A stretch of 64,000 nt of DNA from Haemonchus contortus. Its lineage: Eukaryota; Nematoda; Chromadorea; Rhabditida; Trichostrongylidae. This document shows, piece by piece, positions 12,944 through 24,400 of this stretch. How positions within the stretch are numbered: the first letter of the stretch is position 1; each line of letters opens with the position of its first letter. The position numbers and the translations under genes were made by a program. A model generated the notes under the pieces. It did no database searches. It was not told the origin of the DNA and worked only from the letters and a program-made list of their open reading frames with translations. The DNA is taken from assembly GCA_000469685.2 (NCBI GenBank), contig LS997562.1:38228345-38292344 (forward strand), read 5' to 3'.

Positions 12944-14199
12944 CCACCGTTCATAAATTGTCTTTGAGAAGTTCGTGTTTGCAGAGGTATGGTTGTAATT
13001 ATGGTTTTTCTTAAAACTGCCCTACGTTTTGCAGTCGTTATTTCCTAAAGTGCAGGTATGGCTGAAAAGTCATGTAATGTGAGAATCATTCCTATCAATC
13101 AACGATCATGTAGCGATGTAAACAGAACAGTTCGCAATCGAGAAGGAAAGGGGTGAACTATGATTCTTCATCTGAGTATGGGTTTTTACGAAGATTAAGA
13201 AAGAAGGAAACAGTGTTTATAGGAAGCATGACACGCTCATCGAGCCCATTTGCTTCCAGTTTTTGGAGTTTTCAACGCTGGACTTTCAAACAAATGTCAA
13301 GCCAGCTGTCAGTTTCTGTAAAGGACAGAACTGACTTTGGAACACTGTAGTGTGCAGCGCGTGAGCCATTGTGGAGAACTGAGCGATTCCTCTAAGGCGC
13401 TTTTATGTTCACTTTAGGTAACCGATACCTCCATGACCGCTCTCGTCATGTAACCCATAATCTCATGACGCAGGTGAACGCGTACCTTACTACGTAGGGC
13501 TGACGTATTATCACAACTTTACAGCATTGGAAAAAGGTAATTCGATACTGTCATGTAGCTTCTGCAGTGACGAATCATTCAGCCCACAGGAGTCAGTTCT
13601 GAGCTTCATCTCAAATGGGCACTAAGTTGGCCTGCGCTTTAAGTGGTTCGGGGTGAAAGCAGAATATCAGCCAGTATTCTTGCTGTTAAACTGTCAAAAC
13701 TATCTAGTTCTGAGTGGAATGCTTAAGTGGAAATAGAAATTATCGAAATCCACGCGCTTGAATAAAATTTCGAAGTCACGGAAGCTTTCGCATGCGTTTT
13801 GAAGCATTTTTTGCTCAGAAAGCTAAAAAAAATTCCTCGAAAAAAAAAGAAAAAAGAAAAATTCGGTAGGTAAGAGGCCTCAGAGCTACCTACAAGATAT
13901 GAATAGGATATTTGGACTGTATTCTATCAGGAATGCGGAACTTACTATGAGTGACAGTGAAGTATCGTAAAGCTCGTTCCCTTCTGTAAACCACTGCTAA
14001 CCGGAGATCTTAATTTTTTGATGGAGTTTGTCGATATGGTGGAGGCATCCGATAAAAATGGTGAAATTATGCCATCCCCGAGATCAGAGCTAGATGAGCC
14101 TGAATCTGCCTTATCTGTTAGCCTTATCTTCTGTTTCTTTCCCAAAAAAAGTCGGTACCTGATAATTACTTTTGTGCTATCACCGAGACTGCCATGTTC

Positions 14200-14310
14200 G
14201 GCAGTGGAGTGGGTCGTCGAGATGCTTCCGAGGTTGTCTACTGGTATCAGACTTGTCTGCGACGACAAAAGCACTGTCCGTATCTTGGCGGATACCCTCA
14301 ACCTGTGTTA
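14200..14310 (+). repeat. SINE-like fragment
   Basis: Contains the body signature of the window's SINE-like family: a TGGTATCAGACTTGTCTG match, then GACGACAAAAGCACTG. The head and tail are not clear. The open frames on both strands here come from this repeat. Confidence 0.45.
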
Positions 14311-15529
14311 ACGGAATGCAAATTCAATACATCAAATCCGATTGGATCCCCTTGCATGGCTGCATCCCAAAATAGGCTTTATCGACTTCAGAAACTTCAA
14401 CATTTTTCTTGTGAGGAGCAAGAGCAGGTGTGTTTTGGCCCCACACGAGTGAAAGCGGTGCGACCTACATGCTTCTTCATGGGTTCTAGGTGGGAGGATG
14501 AAAAGAGGATCAGATTCAAAGGTATCGAATGTCCAGGTTTGCTGTTTGGAACATGCAGTACTCTTGCTAACGGTTCTATGTGAAGAGGTTCAACTTCGAC
14601 TTCCCTTCACCTCATTATAGTGGATATCGTTTGATCTTGGTTTTTGGAACCTTTCTGAGACCGTTTAGCCTTTATTAGGTCACTTTCTCAGTGTGCTCTT
14701 TCTTTTCTCCTACGTAGAGAAAAATATTTCTCAAAATAGAAACATCGGCATTTACCTCTTGCTTCCGATTTTTTTTTGTACTTTTCCGTATAGGCGAACG
14801 ATGATACCGTTGCTTCAGTTTTGCGTCTGTTAACTGAGGACATAGCAATGTTGAAGTACAGTTTGGAAAGGTTCACGTCAGCCGACTGATGGGGAATTGA
14901 TTGATTTATCGGTTTGGTATTTTTTCAAGAATGAGTTGGTAAATATAGGATTTAGGGGGAAACTGACGAAAATTCCGCATATTATAGAATTCTGCCGAAA
15001 GTTTCTGGAATTTCTGATGGAATATACTAAGGAACCGCCCACGCGTAAGCCCATAACATTTCCGAGTATCTCTAAATTGTTTATTCAAGCCTATAATGAT
15101 CGAACTGTCTATTTCTGATGTACCTTTTGCAAATTCGAATCCGGCCCCTTCGTAGCTAACACCCGTTGAGAAATGGGTCGAGCATTTAGTCTTGAAGCTC
15201 ATTCCAAGCGCTTCTGTACACATCTCGTTCCAGCGCTTCACAGCCCTGGACGAAAGTCAGGTCAACCTCGATTTGGCCAAACGGTCGCGATACCATGAAA
15301 CCTCCTATACACATACAAGTGGGTAGTGTATTTTATAGCATTTCTTCAAAAGCTTCCAGAAAATTCCAGGAAAAATATGGATCGCGGTGGAGTTTTTGGC
15401 TGACACTTCCAGCACAACCTAATAGTAATAATTCGATAGCAAGCATGCGCAGTAACTAATGATAGGATTCTAATTCGCATTTCGCCGGAACTATAGCTAC
15501 GCCGTAGACCTTTCTTCAATCATACCCCG

Positions 15530-15650
15530 AATTGCGTGGACAGCTAGCTGCTATGGTGTGGTTTAGGGTGTTTTTACTAACTCAGTCAAGCCTAACACCA
15601 ATTAACTTCGGAGCCTGGCCTTATACCTTTTGCTATGAATCGACCCTTCG
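15530..15650 (-). repeat. SINE-like copy, minus strand, partial
   Basis: Read on the minus strand it contains TTAATTGGTGTTAGGCTTGA and GTTAGTAAAAACACC, the diverged body of the family. It is closest to the minus-strand copy near 18715-18915, sharing the ACACCAATTA...CGAATTGCG context. Confidence 0.55.
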
Positions 15651-15854
15651 ACTGAACTCTTTGCTTTGATTTTTTGGTATCATTTATTTTGTGAGTTCCC
15701 TTATAGACTACCGTATTCGGTTCTAATAGAAAAACTGTGCCAGATTAATATATAGATCAGATCGGTGCACATTTATGACCGTTCACTTCGAGTATGGATG
15801 TGTAAGCACCAGGAATCAGAGCTATTTTGATGATTTTTTAATAATAGTTTTCCG

Positions 15855-16115
15855 TCGGGTAAAGGTGTAGCAGCAGTGGCACAATCACACACGCATGGTC
15901 ACGGGTTCAAGTCTCGGAATTATACAATCTAGGCCAACCAGACCTTCCATCTCCAGGGTCAGTTGGTCCGTACCAGACTCGTCTGGGAGGACAAAAACAT
16001 TGATTTGTACGTCGGCTCTCCGACGCAACTCATTGTGTAGGCCACATAGCATCCAATGCGCCGTTACGAATCTGAGTGGAAGTCGGATGCGGGGCGCATC
16101 CTTCAGACGAGAGAC
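15855..16115 (+). repeat. SINE-like copy, near full length
   Basis: tRNA-like head with B box GGGTTCAAGTCTCGG (from 15903), body TTGGTCCGTACCAGACTCGT then GGGAGGACAAAAACATTGA, the GTAGGCCACATAGCATC segment, and tail GGAAGTCGGATGCGGGGCGC ATCC. One of the best copies for defining the family. Confidence 0.75.
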
Positions 16116-18340
16116 ATGGGAAGACTATATCTTTCCTTCTTTTTACTGTCCATTTATTGGGCGGCCAATGGCAAAGAGGATAAAGGTACTGCTATCACAT
16201 TTGTACTGTTCAGGGGTCAAATCTTTCCACGTAAATCCAACACTGCAACCCTTTCGGGCTAGACATTTGGGAGCAGAACAACCTCTCCTAGTAGAACCAC
16301 GCGGCTAAAAACTCACACCTGGTGACAGCGATTGGTGGGGTAGGTCCTTGCTGTACGTCTAGCCGTAGTTCTCTTCATAGTAGCTCAGCACTTTCTGGTG
16401 TTGTTCACTTTTACGGATGTAATGGAAAACCTAAAAGCAGTAGGTGGAACATATGGACAAATGCTCACCCATTTGACTCAACCGCTCGCTCAGAAGAATT
16501 GGATGGTACTTCACTTATATTACCTGTCGTCCAGCTAGACATCGGTTTGCTCGAAGGTTCACCAGCCAGTATCGTCTCCCTGTCGCGCGCCAACGCTGTC
16601 TCATGATTCTCTTCGCTCGTAAAGCTCAAGTTTTACCATTACTTTCGGTGAAAGCGTTAAGAAGTCTGGCTATCAGGCTAGCAGCTTCTGGTGTTCGTTC
16701 GACATTCCTAAGGATTCCTTTACTAACCCTTGAGGTCCAACAGAAATGCTTAGTCGCATGATGTGCTTCTCACTTCGTCTACAAATTCTTGGCGTAATCT
16801 TCAGCGCTCCTAATCTTCGTTCGCTGAAGGTCCTCGGGATTTCGGGTTCCCCTCTGCATTTGCCTGTATCGGGAATACGCGAGCCCGTTCCACAGCACAT
16901 TGTATTACGCTGGATGCATGTTAGTCTGCTTGCTAGGATCCATGACCCTGAAGCGACAAGGCAGGAAGGACCTCAGAGTCATAAATATAGTCTCTACTCT
17001 TTGTTAATCTCAAATGCTCCCTACGCGCTCGTCCTTCTGCTGGGTTTCGGTTCCACGCCATTCACCATGCTCACCTTTTCACCAAGGCACCGGGCTGAAG
17101 CTTTCCGCGACGTTCTCACGAAGCCGTCCAGTGCCTCCCAATCGAGTCTCTGGTTCTATACCGCAATCGACAAAAAGAATTAAAAGCTTTCTTGATCTGG
17201 CTTACATGTGAGCCGGTCTTTCACCTTCGAACCACAGGGGCGATGGGGAGCGTCACTGCCATTGCTGCAGCTTTTTTGATAGGATTGTTAAGGCTAGTCC
17301 TTGGAGCTGCTAATCTTTCTGCTGACAAAACTATCCCCATTAACTGGTTTTGCCATCGGTTTGTTCTATGCCGCCTCAGGGACAAATTACGGAGTATACC
17401 TCAAACATATCCGCCACATCAAGGAGAGAGATTGATGCTGAGCAATTCCTTCCCCAGAGGTATATCATTAGCTTTTTTGGCCATATAAAAAACCCATAAT
17501 CATTGGACCTACGTCCTTCACTGCAAACACGACATGACACTGAGAACAACACTTGGTCGTAAGGGCCCAAGCCGCTATGAAACCGACAGCGACGGTGGCC
17601 CCCGATCGGAATTTCCGACTGCTATGAACAGCTGATATCTGCCGATGCTGTCACGCCCCTCGTCGTGGTGCTTTTCGGCTCCAACATCCACCAATTGCAA
17701 CAACCACCCACAAGAAATCACGCTTTCAACTTACAATGCACCTGTCGATATATCGACTCGTCACCGTTACTGTTACCGTATTCGCTGTCCGGTCCTATGC
17801 CGAAAATCTTCATACTGCTCTCCAATACATTCATTCGTTTCGGGCAATCCGCGTCAGTAGGGCAGTCGAGGCGATGTTTTCAGTTTGTTTATGTTGATTA
17901 GGGCTCCTGTCCCGATATTCAGATGGTTTTTGCTTTTGTTGGCTCCCATCTACTTCATGTATTTCCTGGAAATTCCCGTTTCAAACTGCTTTTCATTCTT
18001 CCCTACCGTAATCTTCGTGAATTTATGTATACTTTTTATCATCAGATATCAAGTTTATCCGGCCGGTATCCTCGTCGGGCGCTCAACTGTTCCGAACTAA
18101 TTTCGTTCGGATGTTTTTGTTCGCATTTTGATTAAGATTCTCGTTATTCTCTGACTCGCCCGTAGTAAAGCGACCATACGTCCTCGACTGGCTGCCCTCA
18201 ATCGTCTGGGAGATTTTGTCCGGTTTTCTAGAAAATTAATTTCAGGACGTACTCGACACAACAGGCCGCCGGTATTCAACTGTCTGTTATAGTTTTGTAT
18301 CTATGATTTAGTTTATATGTAGTGATTATCCGAAAGAAAA

Positions 18341-18410
18341 ATGCTTTTCACTGGTGGTACCGCTGCAAAGCCGAAACGCGACGAAAAGAAGGAAAAGAAA
18401 TCCGATCGAG
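18341..18410 (+). CDS. dys-1: dys-1 exon 1
   Basis: ATG at 18341; encodes MLFTGGTAAKPKRD then EKKEKKSDR, a short basic leader. Ends in phase 1 at donor GTGCTG. No acceptor lies immediately upstream; AATTTCAG ending at 18245 could be the trans-splice site, leaving a 95-nt UTR. Confidence 0.82.
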
Positions 18411-21400
18411 GTGCTGGCTCGTTAAGCATTTGTTAAAGTGTAAACTATGTAATGAAAAAGTGTTTTCGGAATGGTTATTTGTAAAGTAGCGGAAGTGTTA
18501 TGATTGAAAGCATGGACAGGTTGGGAAGGACTCCTTCGCCTCCTGAAGGTGGTCCGGGTGTACATCGGAGCCATAGGCTAGTTGAGAGCGCGATAATGAC
18601 TACCAATAATTTTTGCGGGTCAAAATGAAATGTTGGGGCTGTAAGGGTCGATTTTCCCGGAAGAATGAGTCTTGCATACCATTTTCACCAAGAATCGTAG
18701 CAGCTCTGGAATGTGCGAGCCCTAGTTATACAACGAATTGCGGGAACCGGCTGTTGTATAGCTAAGAGGAGTTTTTTTTACTGACTCGGACAAGTCTGAC
18801 ACCAATTAGTCGACGCCGATGTGATGGAAAGCTTGGTAGGCTTGATTGAAAGTCGATCCCGGATTTGATTCATGGATCGCTCATTCGCTAGTGGCGCCAC
18901 TCTGCCCACCTTCACCCATTGACGAATAGGAAACCATTCATCGAATATCCCGTGGATTTGGAGGAAATATCTCGGTCAACTTGAAGTCATTGGCTTCCAG
19001 AAGAAGTAATTTAGAGTGCTCTTGAGATTTTTGGAGAAAAAAATAATTCAGATTAGAAAAATGGAAATTTCGTGAAATCATAGTAGTCAGTTTTCGCACG
19101 CTAGGTCTTGCTTTGGCTTATTTTGAAAGGATAAAAGAATCGATGATTTCTTCTCAAGAATTTTTTTTGGGATACCAATTAGGTTTGGCTAATATATTTT
19201 TTTATTAGGATCGATCAAGGAAACCAAATGAAGGGTTTTAGACATATCCTCAAAGTTTAGACGGTTTGCTTTCTGAGTTTTTCTTTTTTCGTAGTTTTCT
19301 CTGAAAACCTCAGGTTAATCGAGAAATTTGATTGCTCATTAGTCGAAGTCCTTCTGAAACCCTTGTGGATAGGGTTATCGCAGATGATATTTTGTTTATC
19401 CTAGATTGTTTTCGAAAAATTGAATGGAGCCTGCGGTGGTCCTAATTAAAATTTGGCAATCGCCTATTTCACATATTTCCTGTCAAATCCGACACGTGTT
19501 ATTTAATAAGCGTGATTATCGCTGAGAAAATCATTCCGCACTTGTTTAGTTCACTAAAATATTTAAAGTGAAACAGAATTTTTTGAATATGCTACTGCGT
19601 GAAATCCGATCGTGATCCCCTCTTTCAGGGGGTTATTCATTTTTGAAATTCAGGAAAATTGGCTTGGCAACACCTTCAAATACCACTGAAAAAATCAATC
19701 CGGTTTTACGAATTAGAGCGAAAAATAGTTTTCCCTTAAATTTCCTCGTTCGAAAGTGGTGGAGTGGCATGCGATGCAAAAATCGTCCATGAATCGTTAA
19801 GAATATGACCCTGGATCAAATCTCGCGGTGAACTCTCCAGCAGAATTTCTTCTCATGCTCAAATGGATTGGATCAAATCTGTCCTGGAGCATAGAGATAT
19901 GATACTTTCATATTGGCAGGTCCATGTCGGTTACACTCTAAAACATGTAGATACGGGTGCGCATTCAAGAGCTGCTGCATTTCTGGATTAGAATGAAATG
20001 GATGGTGCGCCTTAAGCAGGAATTCATGTCGAATCATTTCTAAGTGGTTGGTTTTGGCGAGTAATTTTTTCATCAATCAGGAAGGCCATTAAATATGAGA
20101 GATTTCTAGAAGTTTTTCGTATATTGCACTTCCGAGCAGACTACATTTTTACAAAAACTATGCGAGCAAGTTCACTCTTCTTCAATGTTCGCAAAGTCTT
20201 AGGGATTAAAATAGCCGACCATTAATTTTTAGGGGTTTGTATGAGGTTTTGAGTTGGGTTAGCTCCTAAGACTCTCAGTAGTAGGCAATTTCTAACACAC
20301 TTTCGAAAAAATGGCTGAGAGGAAACGTGGCTTGCTACTAAAATTCGGTTGATGGGCTCAGTTTTTGACTCTTCCCAGCCTTAATTGGAAGTAATTTTGT
20401 CCACAATGCAATTTAAAAGAGTCTTGAGTGTTTCTTCCACTGATAACCTGAGAAAGATACGTATTGATTGGTTTGTTTTTCAGACAACACTTATGAAGTA
20501 CAGGAAAATGTTTATGTACGATGGGGCAATTCATTATTGGCGAACGAACCCTTGAAAGATTTCAAGGATCTATGTGAATTAAAGTATATGAGCTCAGTTG
20601 TTCAAATAGCAACCTCAACAGTACCGGTGAGTACTTCAAGTATTTCCTGATTTTTTGATCTAAAAATTTCTATTTTGAAATTCTGAGTATATAGGTAAAC
20701 AAATAGGGGGTAGCATGAAGTTTGAGCCTTTCCAAAGGCCGGTGGCTCCGACTTTTTTATCCGTCGATTTGAGTCTTCATTTTCAAACCGCTTACATTTC
20801 CATGCGATTTTTTAATTTTTCAAGTGAGTAATTTTATTATTTTTGTATTTTTATTCATAATCATGGGTTGTATCCATATTTCTCTCGAACCAAGATGATT
20901 GATCAACAATTGCTCTGTGATGTAAACAGCGGAACCAATCCTATTAGGTTTTATTTAGAGTAGCAATTCGGGGAATTGGTTGAGTTGGTAAGAACCGCTG
21001 TTATTCGTTTTTCGTATCAGTAATTACCAGTATTAATCAACAAAATTAATAGATACCAGTTATCCAGAGAAAAATCGCTGCCATCACGGTTTTAAGTAGG
21101 TTGGACCAAGCTGATGAGCTATTGGAGTGGTTCCGAACTTTTTTTTGCATTCTTCCTCAGCAGTATTTTTTCCTGTTGATGTTTATGGGCTCAGGACGAT
21201 GGGAAAAATCATTTCTCTCGATCAATCATTTAATTTTCTCATCAATTTATGGTTTTGCATAATTTCCCAAAGGCGATGAAGTAATTTTGAAGCTCTTGTG
21301 TCGGGTCTTTTGTTCACTTACATCACTGTTCCAGTTCCCCATTCCAAATTATGGACGTGTACCGGCCTTACTACTTATTTTTCCATTATGAGAGCTCTAT

Positions 21401-24400
21401 TTTCACCTGAATCAAGGGGGTGAGGCTAATTTTGAATAATCCAGTAATAGATTCACGACGCCCCTCACTATCAGCTCCATTTAGAATTTTTTTTTTGGAA
21501 TTAATCAATGCGAGTTCTCTCCCTCAATATCCTCATGATGGGATAAAATCTGGATCAGCAAATTTTAAAGATTTAATAGTAACGTCTGTGACTAGTATCA
21601 GCTCGAATGGTCTGAATTGGCTCTGGCTGAGGGTTTCTGAATTTTGCCGTAACGATCTGGTCTGAGAGATTCTTTAATAAGTCTCTCGTCAGAATCCGGG
21701 GGTGATCAATAGCAGAAACCATTCAATCAATCTAGCCAAAGTTTGAGCAGCAGTAGTCCTCCGCGAAACATCCAACACGGATAGCTGTCGTAGTCATCGC
21801 GGGGTTTTACACAGCTGCCAAAGCCAGCTCCCAGATAGCTATCGATCAGCAATCACTGAAAAACGTGAGGATGACGGGCCAGGAATTTGTAAAAGTGGTC
21901 TGACCAGGTCTCAGAATCGAAAAATTCTTTTATTGCATAATCAACTACTTAGATTGACTCCCAGTTCCACTAGAGATATGTTCCCAACTAGTAATGCTAA
22001 TCGATACCGGTTCATAGAAATCTTAATTAGACGGAAGTAATCCTTCAAAAATAGCCACAAACCAACAAATTTTAGCCTAGCGCATTTCTGTATTGGAAAT
22101 TCCGTCATTGAGGTTAGCTTACCATTCATAAGAAGAGTGGAGAAACCCCTTAACACCGGTACTGTGCATAGGATCAAACCAAGCTAGGGCTAGAATAAGT
22201 CGATCCCGTCCGTTTGCCTACCATCTGTTAGTTGGTATCAGTAGTAGCTAATTCTGGTGCTATCAAATGAGTTTGCAAGTTTTTTCTTCCCAAGAAATAC
22301 GACCCTGCTTTTTACAGCCTCCCTCTTCACATCTTCACAACTGTCATAAGGGCAAAGTGAAGGTGTATTTAAAAAGATATTTTTGAAAAAGAGCGGGGGA
22401 CGAAGTGAGCATGTGAGGCTTTTTCTTGAGAAGATCGCGTGCTGCCCCCAGCATTTACGGGGACGTTTTGAGAAAATGGCCATGGAATAACAGAAGATTC
22501 ATGTTTTGTTGTTTGACCATGCTCAAGCTCAAGGAAGAGAAGTTTTGTTGACTTATCGTTATGGCGTTGGTTGCTGATACCTACTAAATATCCTATTGAA
22601 TCTTTACTCTTGTAATTAGGCTTATCTTCGTAATCAGTTGCGGTCCCCTCTCGAAGGACTTATAAGTTTTTTGATCGCAGATTTCCTTCACAAATTTGAC
22701 CATTCTCTTTAGGACTAGGGTTCATCATCAGACGAACCTGCCATTCTAGGCTTGAAGCTCCTGCCAGCGCCATTTTTCAGTTTCACAGGGATGTCAGGGG
22801 AAGATCCAATTAGTGGCTTTCGGATGCAGACGCAAAGCTTACCCGCTAGGCTATCCCTGCCTTAACCTACGGTATTTATAACATTACAGTTTTGAATTTG
22901 GGTACTGTCAATCTCATCGAAATGACAGCCGCGTCCATTTCATCCTCGTCAGACCACCCAGTTCTTGTGCCGATTCTAGTGGCTGCACTTTTCCCATCAC
23001 GAGTGTCGAAGTCACGCGAAAAGGCTCAGAAAAACTCTCATGCCAAGGGTATCATCGTCAACTTGTCGATCGGCCATCGACATTCCTCTCGAACAGCTGT
23101 TAACCCTACATTTCACATTTCAATCGCAAAAAGATTGACATAACAATGTTTTCGTCAACGTCGTTTACACAAAAACCGGGGGAAAGAGTGCTAGGTGTCC
23201 ATCTGTCCTGGAGGGATATACCACACATCTGGAGTGGGTCTGCAGATTCGTCAAAGCATTTGAAGACGTATTCGGCTGAGCTCCCAATGAAGCCGCCTAC
23301 AAGTCAGATTCTGAAGGTGTGGGTGGGTACGGTGGAATGCGATCCCATGGATTGTGCAGCTGCACTACTTCTTGAGCCACTGATCTACTTCTACCAAGAA
23401 CATCCATCGATGAAATGATAAATCGACCGAAATTGATTTTCCCGATAGATTTTCCATTGTGCCCCCTCCCAGCACCGAAAAATCAGCGTTTTCGAGATGA
23501 ACAAACCATGGTCGGAATGAGTTGACACGACGGATAAGCGGATTATCTTTCGAAACAGCACCTTCTTATTTGCTCCCGATTGTTGTTATTTTTCAAGAGA
23601 CCCTAATCCTTTCCCGGCACCGGTCTGAAAATTGGAATTTCCTATGCAACCAAAGGCAGATGACTTGTAGAAATCGACTTCGGTAACTTCAAGTGGTTCT
23701 TCACAGGCAGAGTTCACAACGATTTTGAGGTACCTCTATGAGGTGAAAGCGGAAATGTTGGTGAAGAATGGTGATCGGGAAACGCAAACTATGAAGCTCC
23801 TTGAATGAACTGGAAACAGAAACTTGTACGGGATTACCACGACCGGGGTGTTCTGAAGGGTTGTTCAGACGAGATTTCGTCGTGGGCAGTGGACGTTGAT
23901 GAGACCGGGGTTTGAGCCTCTTTTATACTCTAGTTAGGACGAACGTCTGGTTTTTCGACTTTGAAGCGTCCCATAGCATATTTGGGAACTAGAAGTTCGT
24001 CCTGGTTGATATTTTTCAATTTTGAAGGTGGGTGGGAGATTGGAGGAAATTGGCCAAGAAAATTCCTCACTATCGTCACGTTAATCAAATGGCCAATCTC
24101 TACAATCGTAATCTTTCAAGTGGAAAAAGTGCAAAACGGCTCTGGACTTAGTACTTTACACCCATGGTTTCGAGTGTGAACGTGAACAGCGTAATAACAA
24201 CAAGGAGCTCGTATAACTCCATAGGAAATTTTTGTTTATTTTGGAAAGGCACCGGAACCGGTTTTTTATTCTCAGGAGGAGGAGGGGGGGGGGGGGGGGT
24301 TGGGTGAAAATAGGGGAGTGACCGGTTTGGATGGACATGACTCAAGAATGTTTTCGGAATTTCTCTTTGCCATTTTTAATAATATGCATGAAATATATGA

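Larger units (their letters stand above)
11779..18340. other. Intergenic region between the yop-1-like gene and dys-1
   Basis: No exon chain found. It holds an imperfect CTG/GTG trinucleotide patch (12368-12412), a 37-bp tandem duplication (12870-12943) and several SINE-like copies. A relatively G+C-rich block near 16600-17220 has broken open frames on both strands that I cannot assign; it may be a decayed repeat. The last few hundred bases are presumably the dys-1 upstream region. AATTTCAG ending at 18245 is a possible trans-splice acceptor for dys-1. Confidence 0.5.

Noticed and set aside
13945..14583. Overlapping open frames of 118-129 codons on both strands
   Set aside because: Part of the region matches the SINE-like body; no protein family is evident.
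16746..17183. 145-codon plus-strand open frame
   Set aside because: No recognisable family, overlapped by an open frame on the other strand, and not joined to splice sites.
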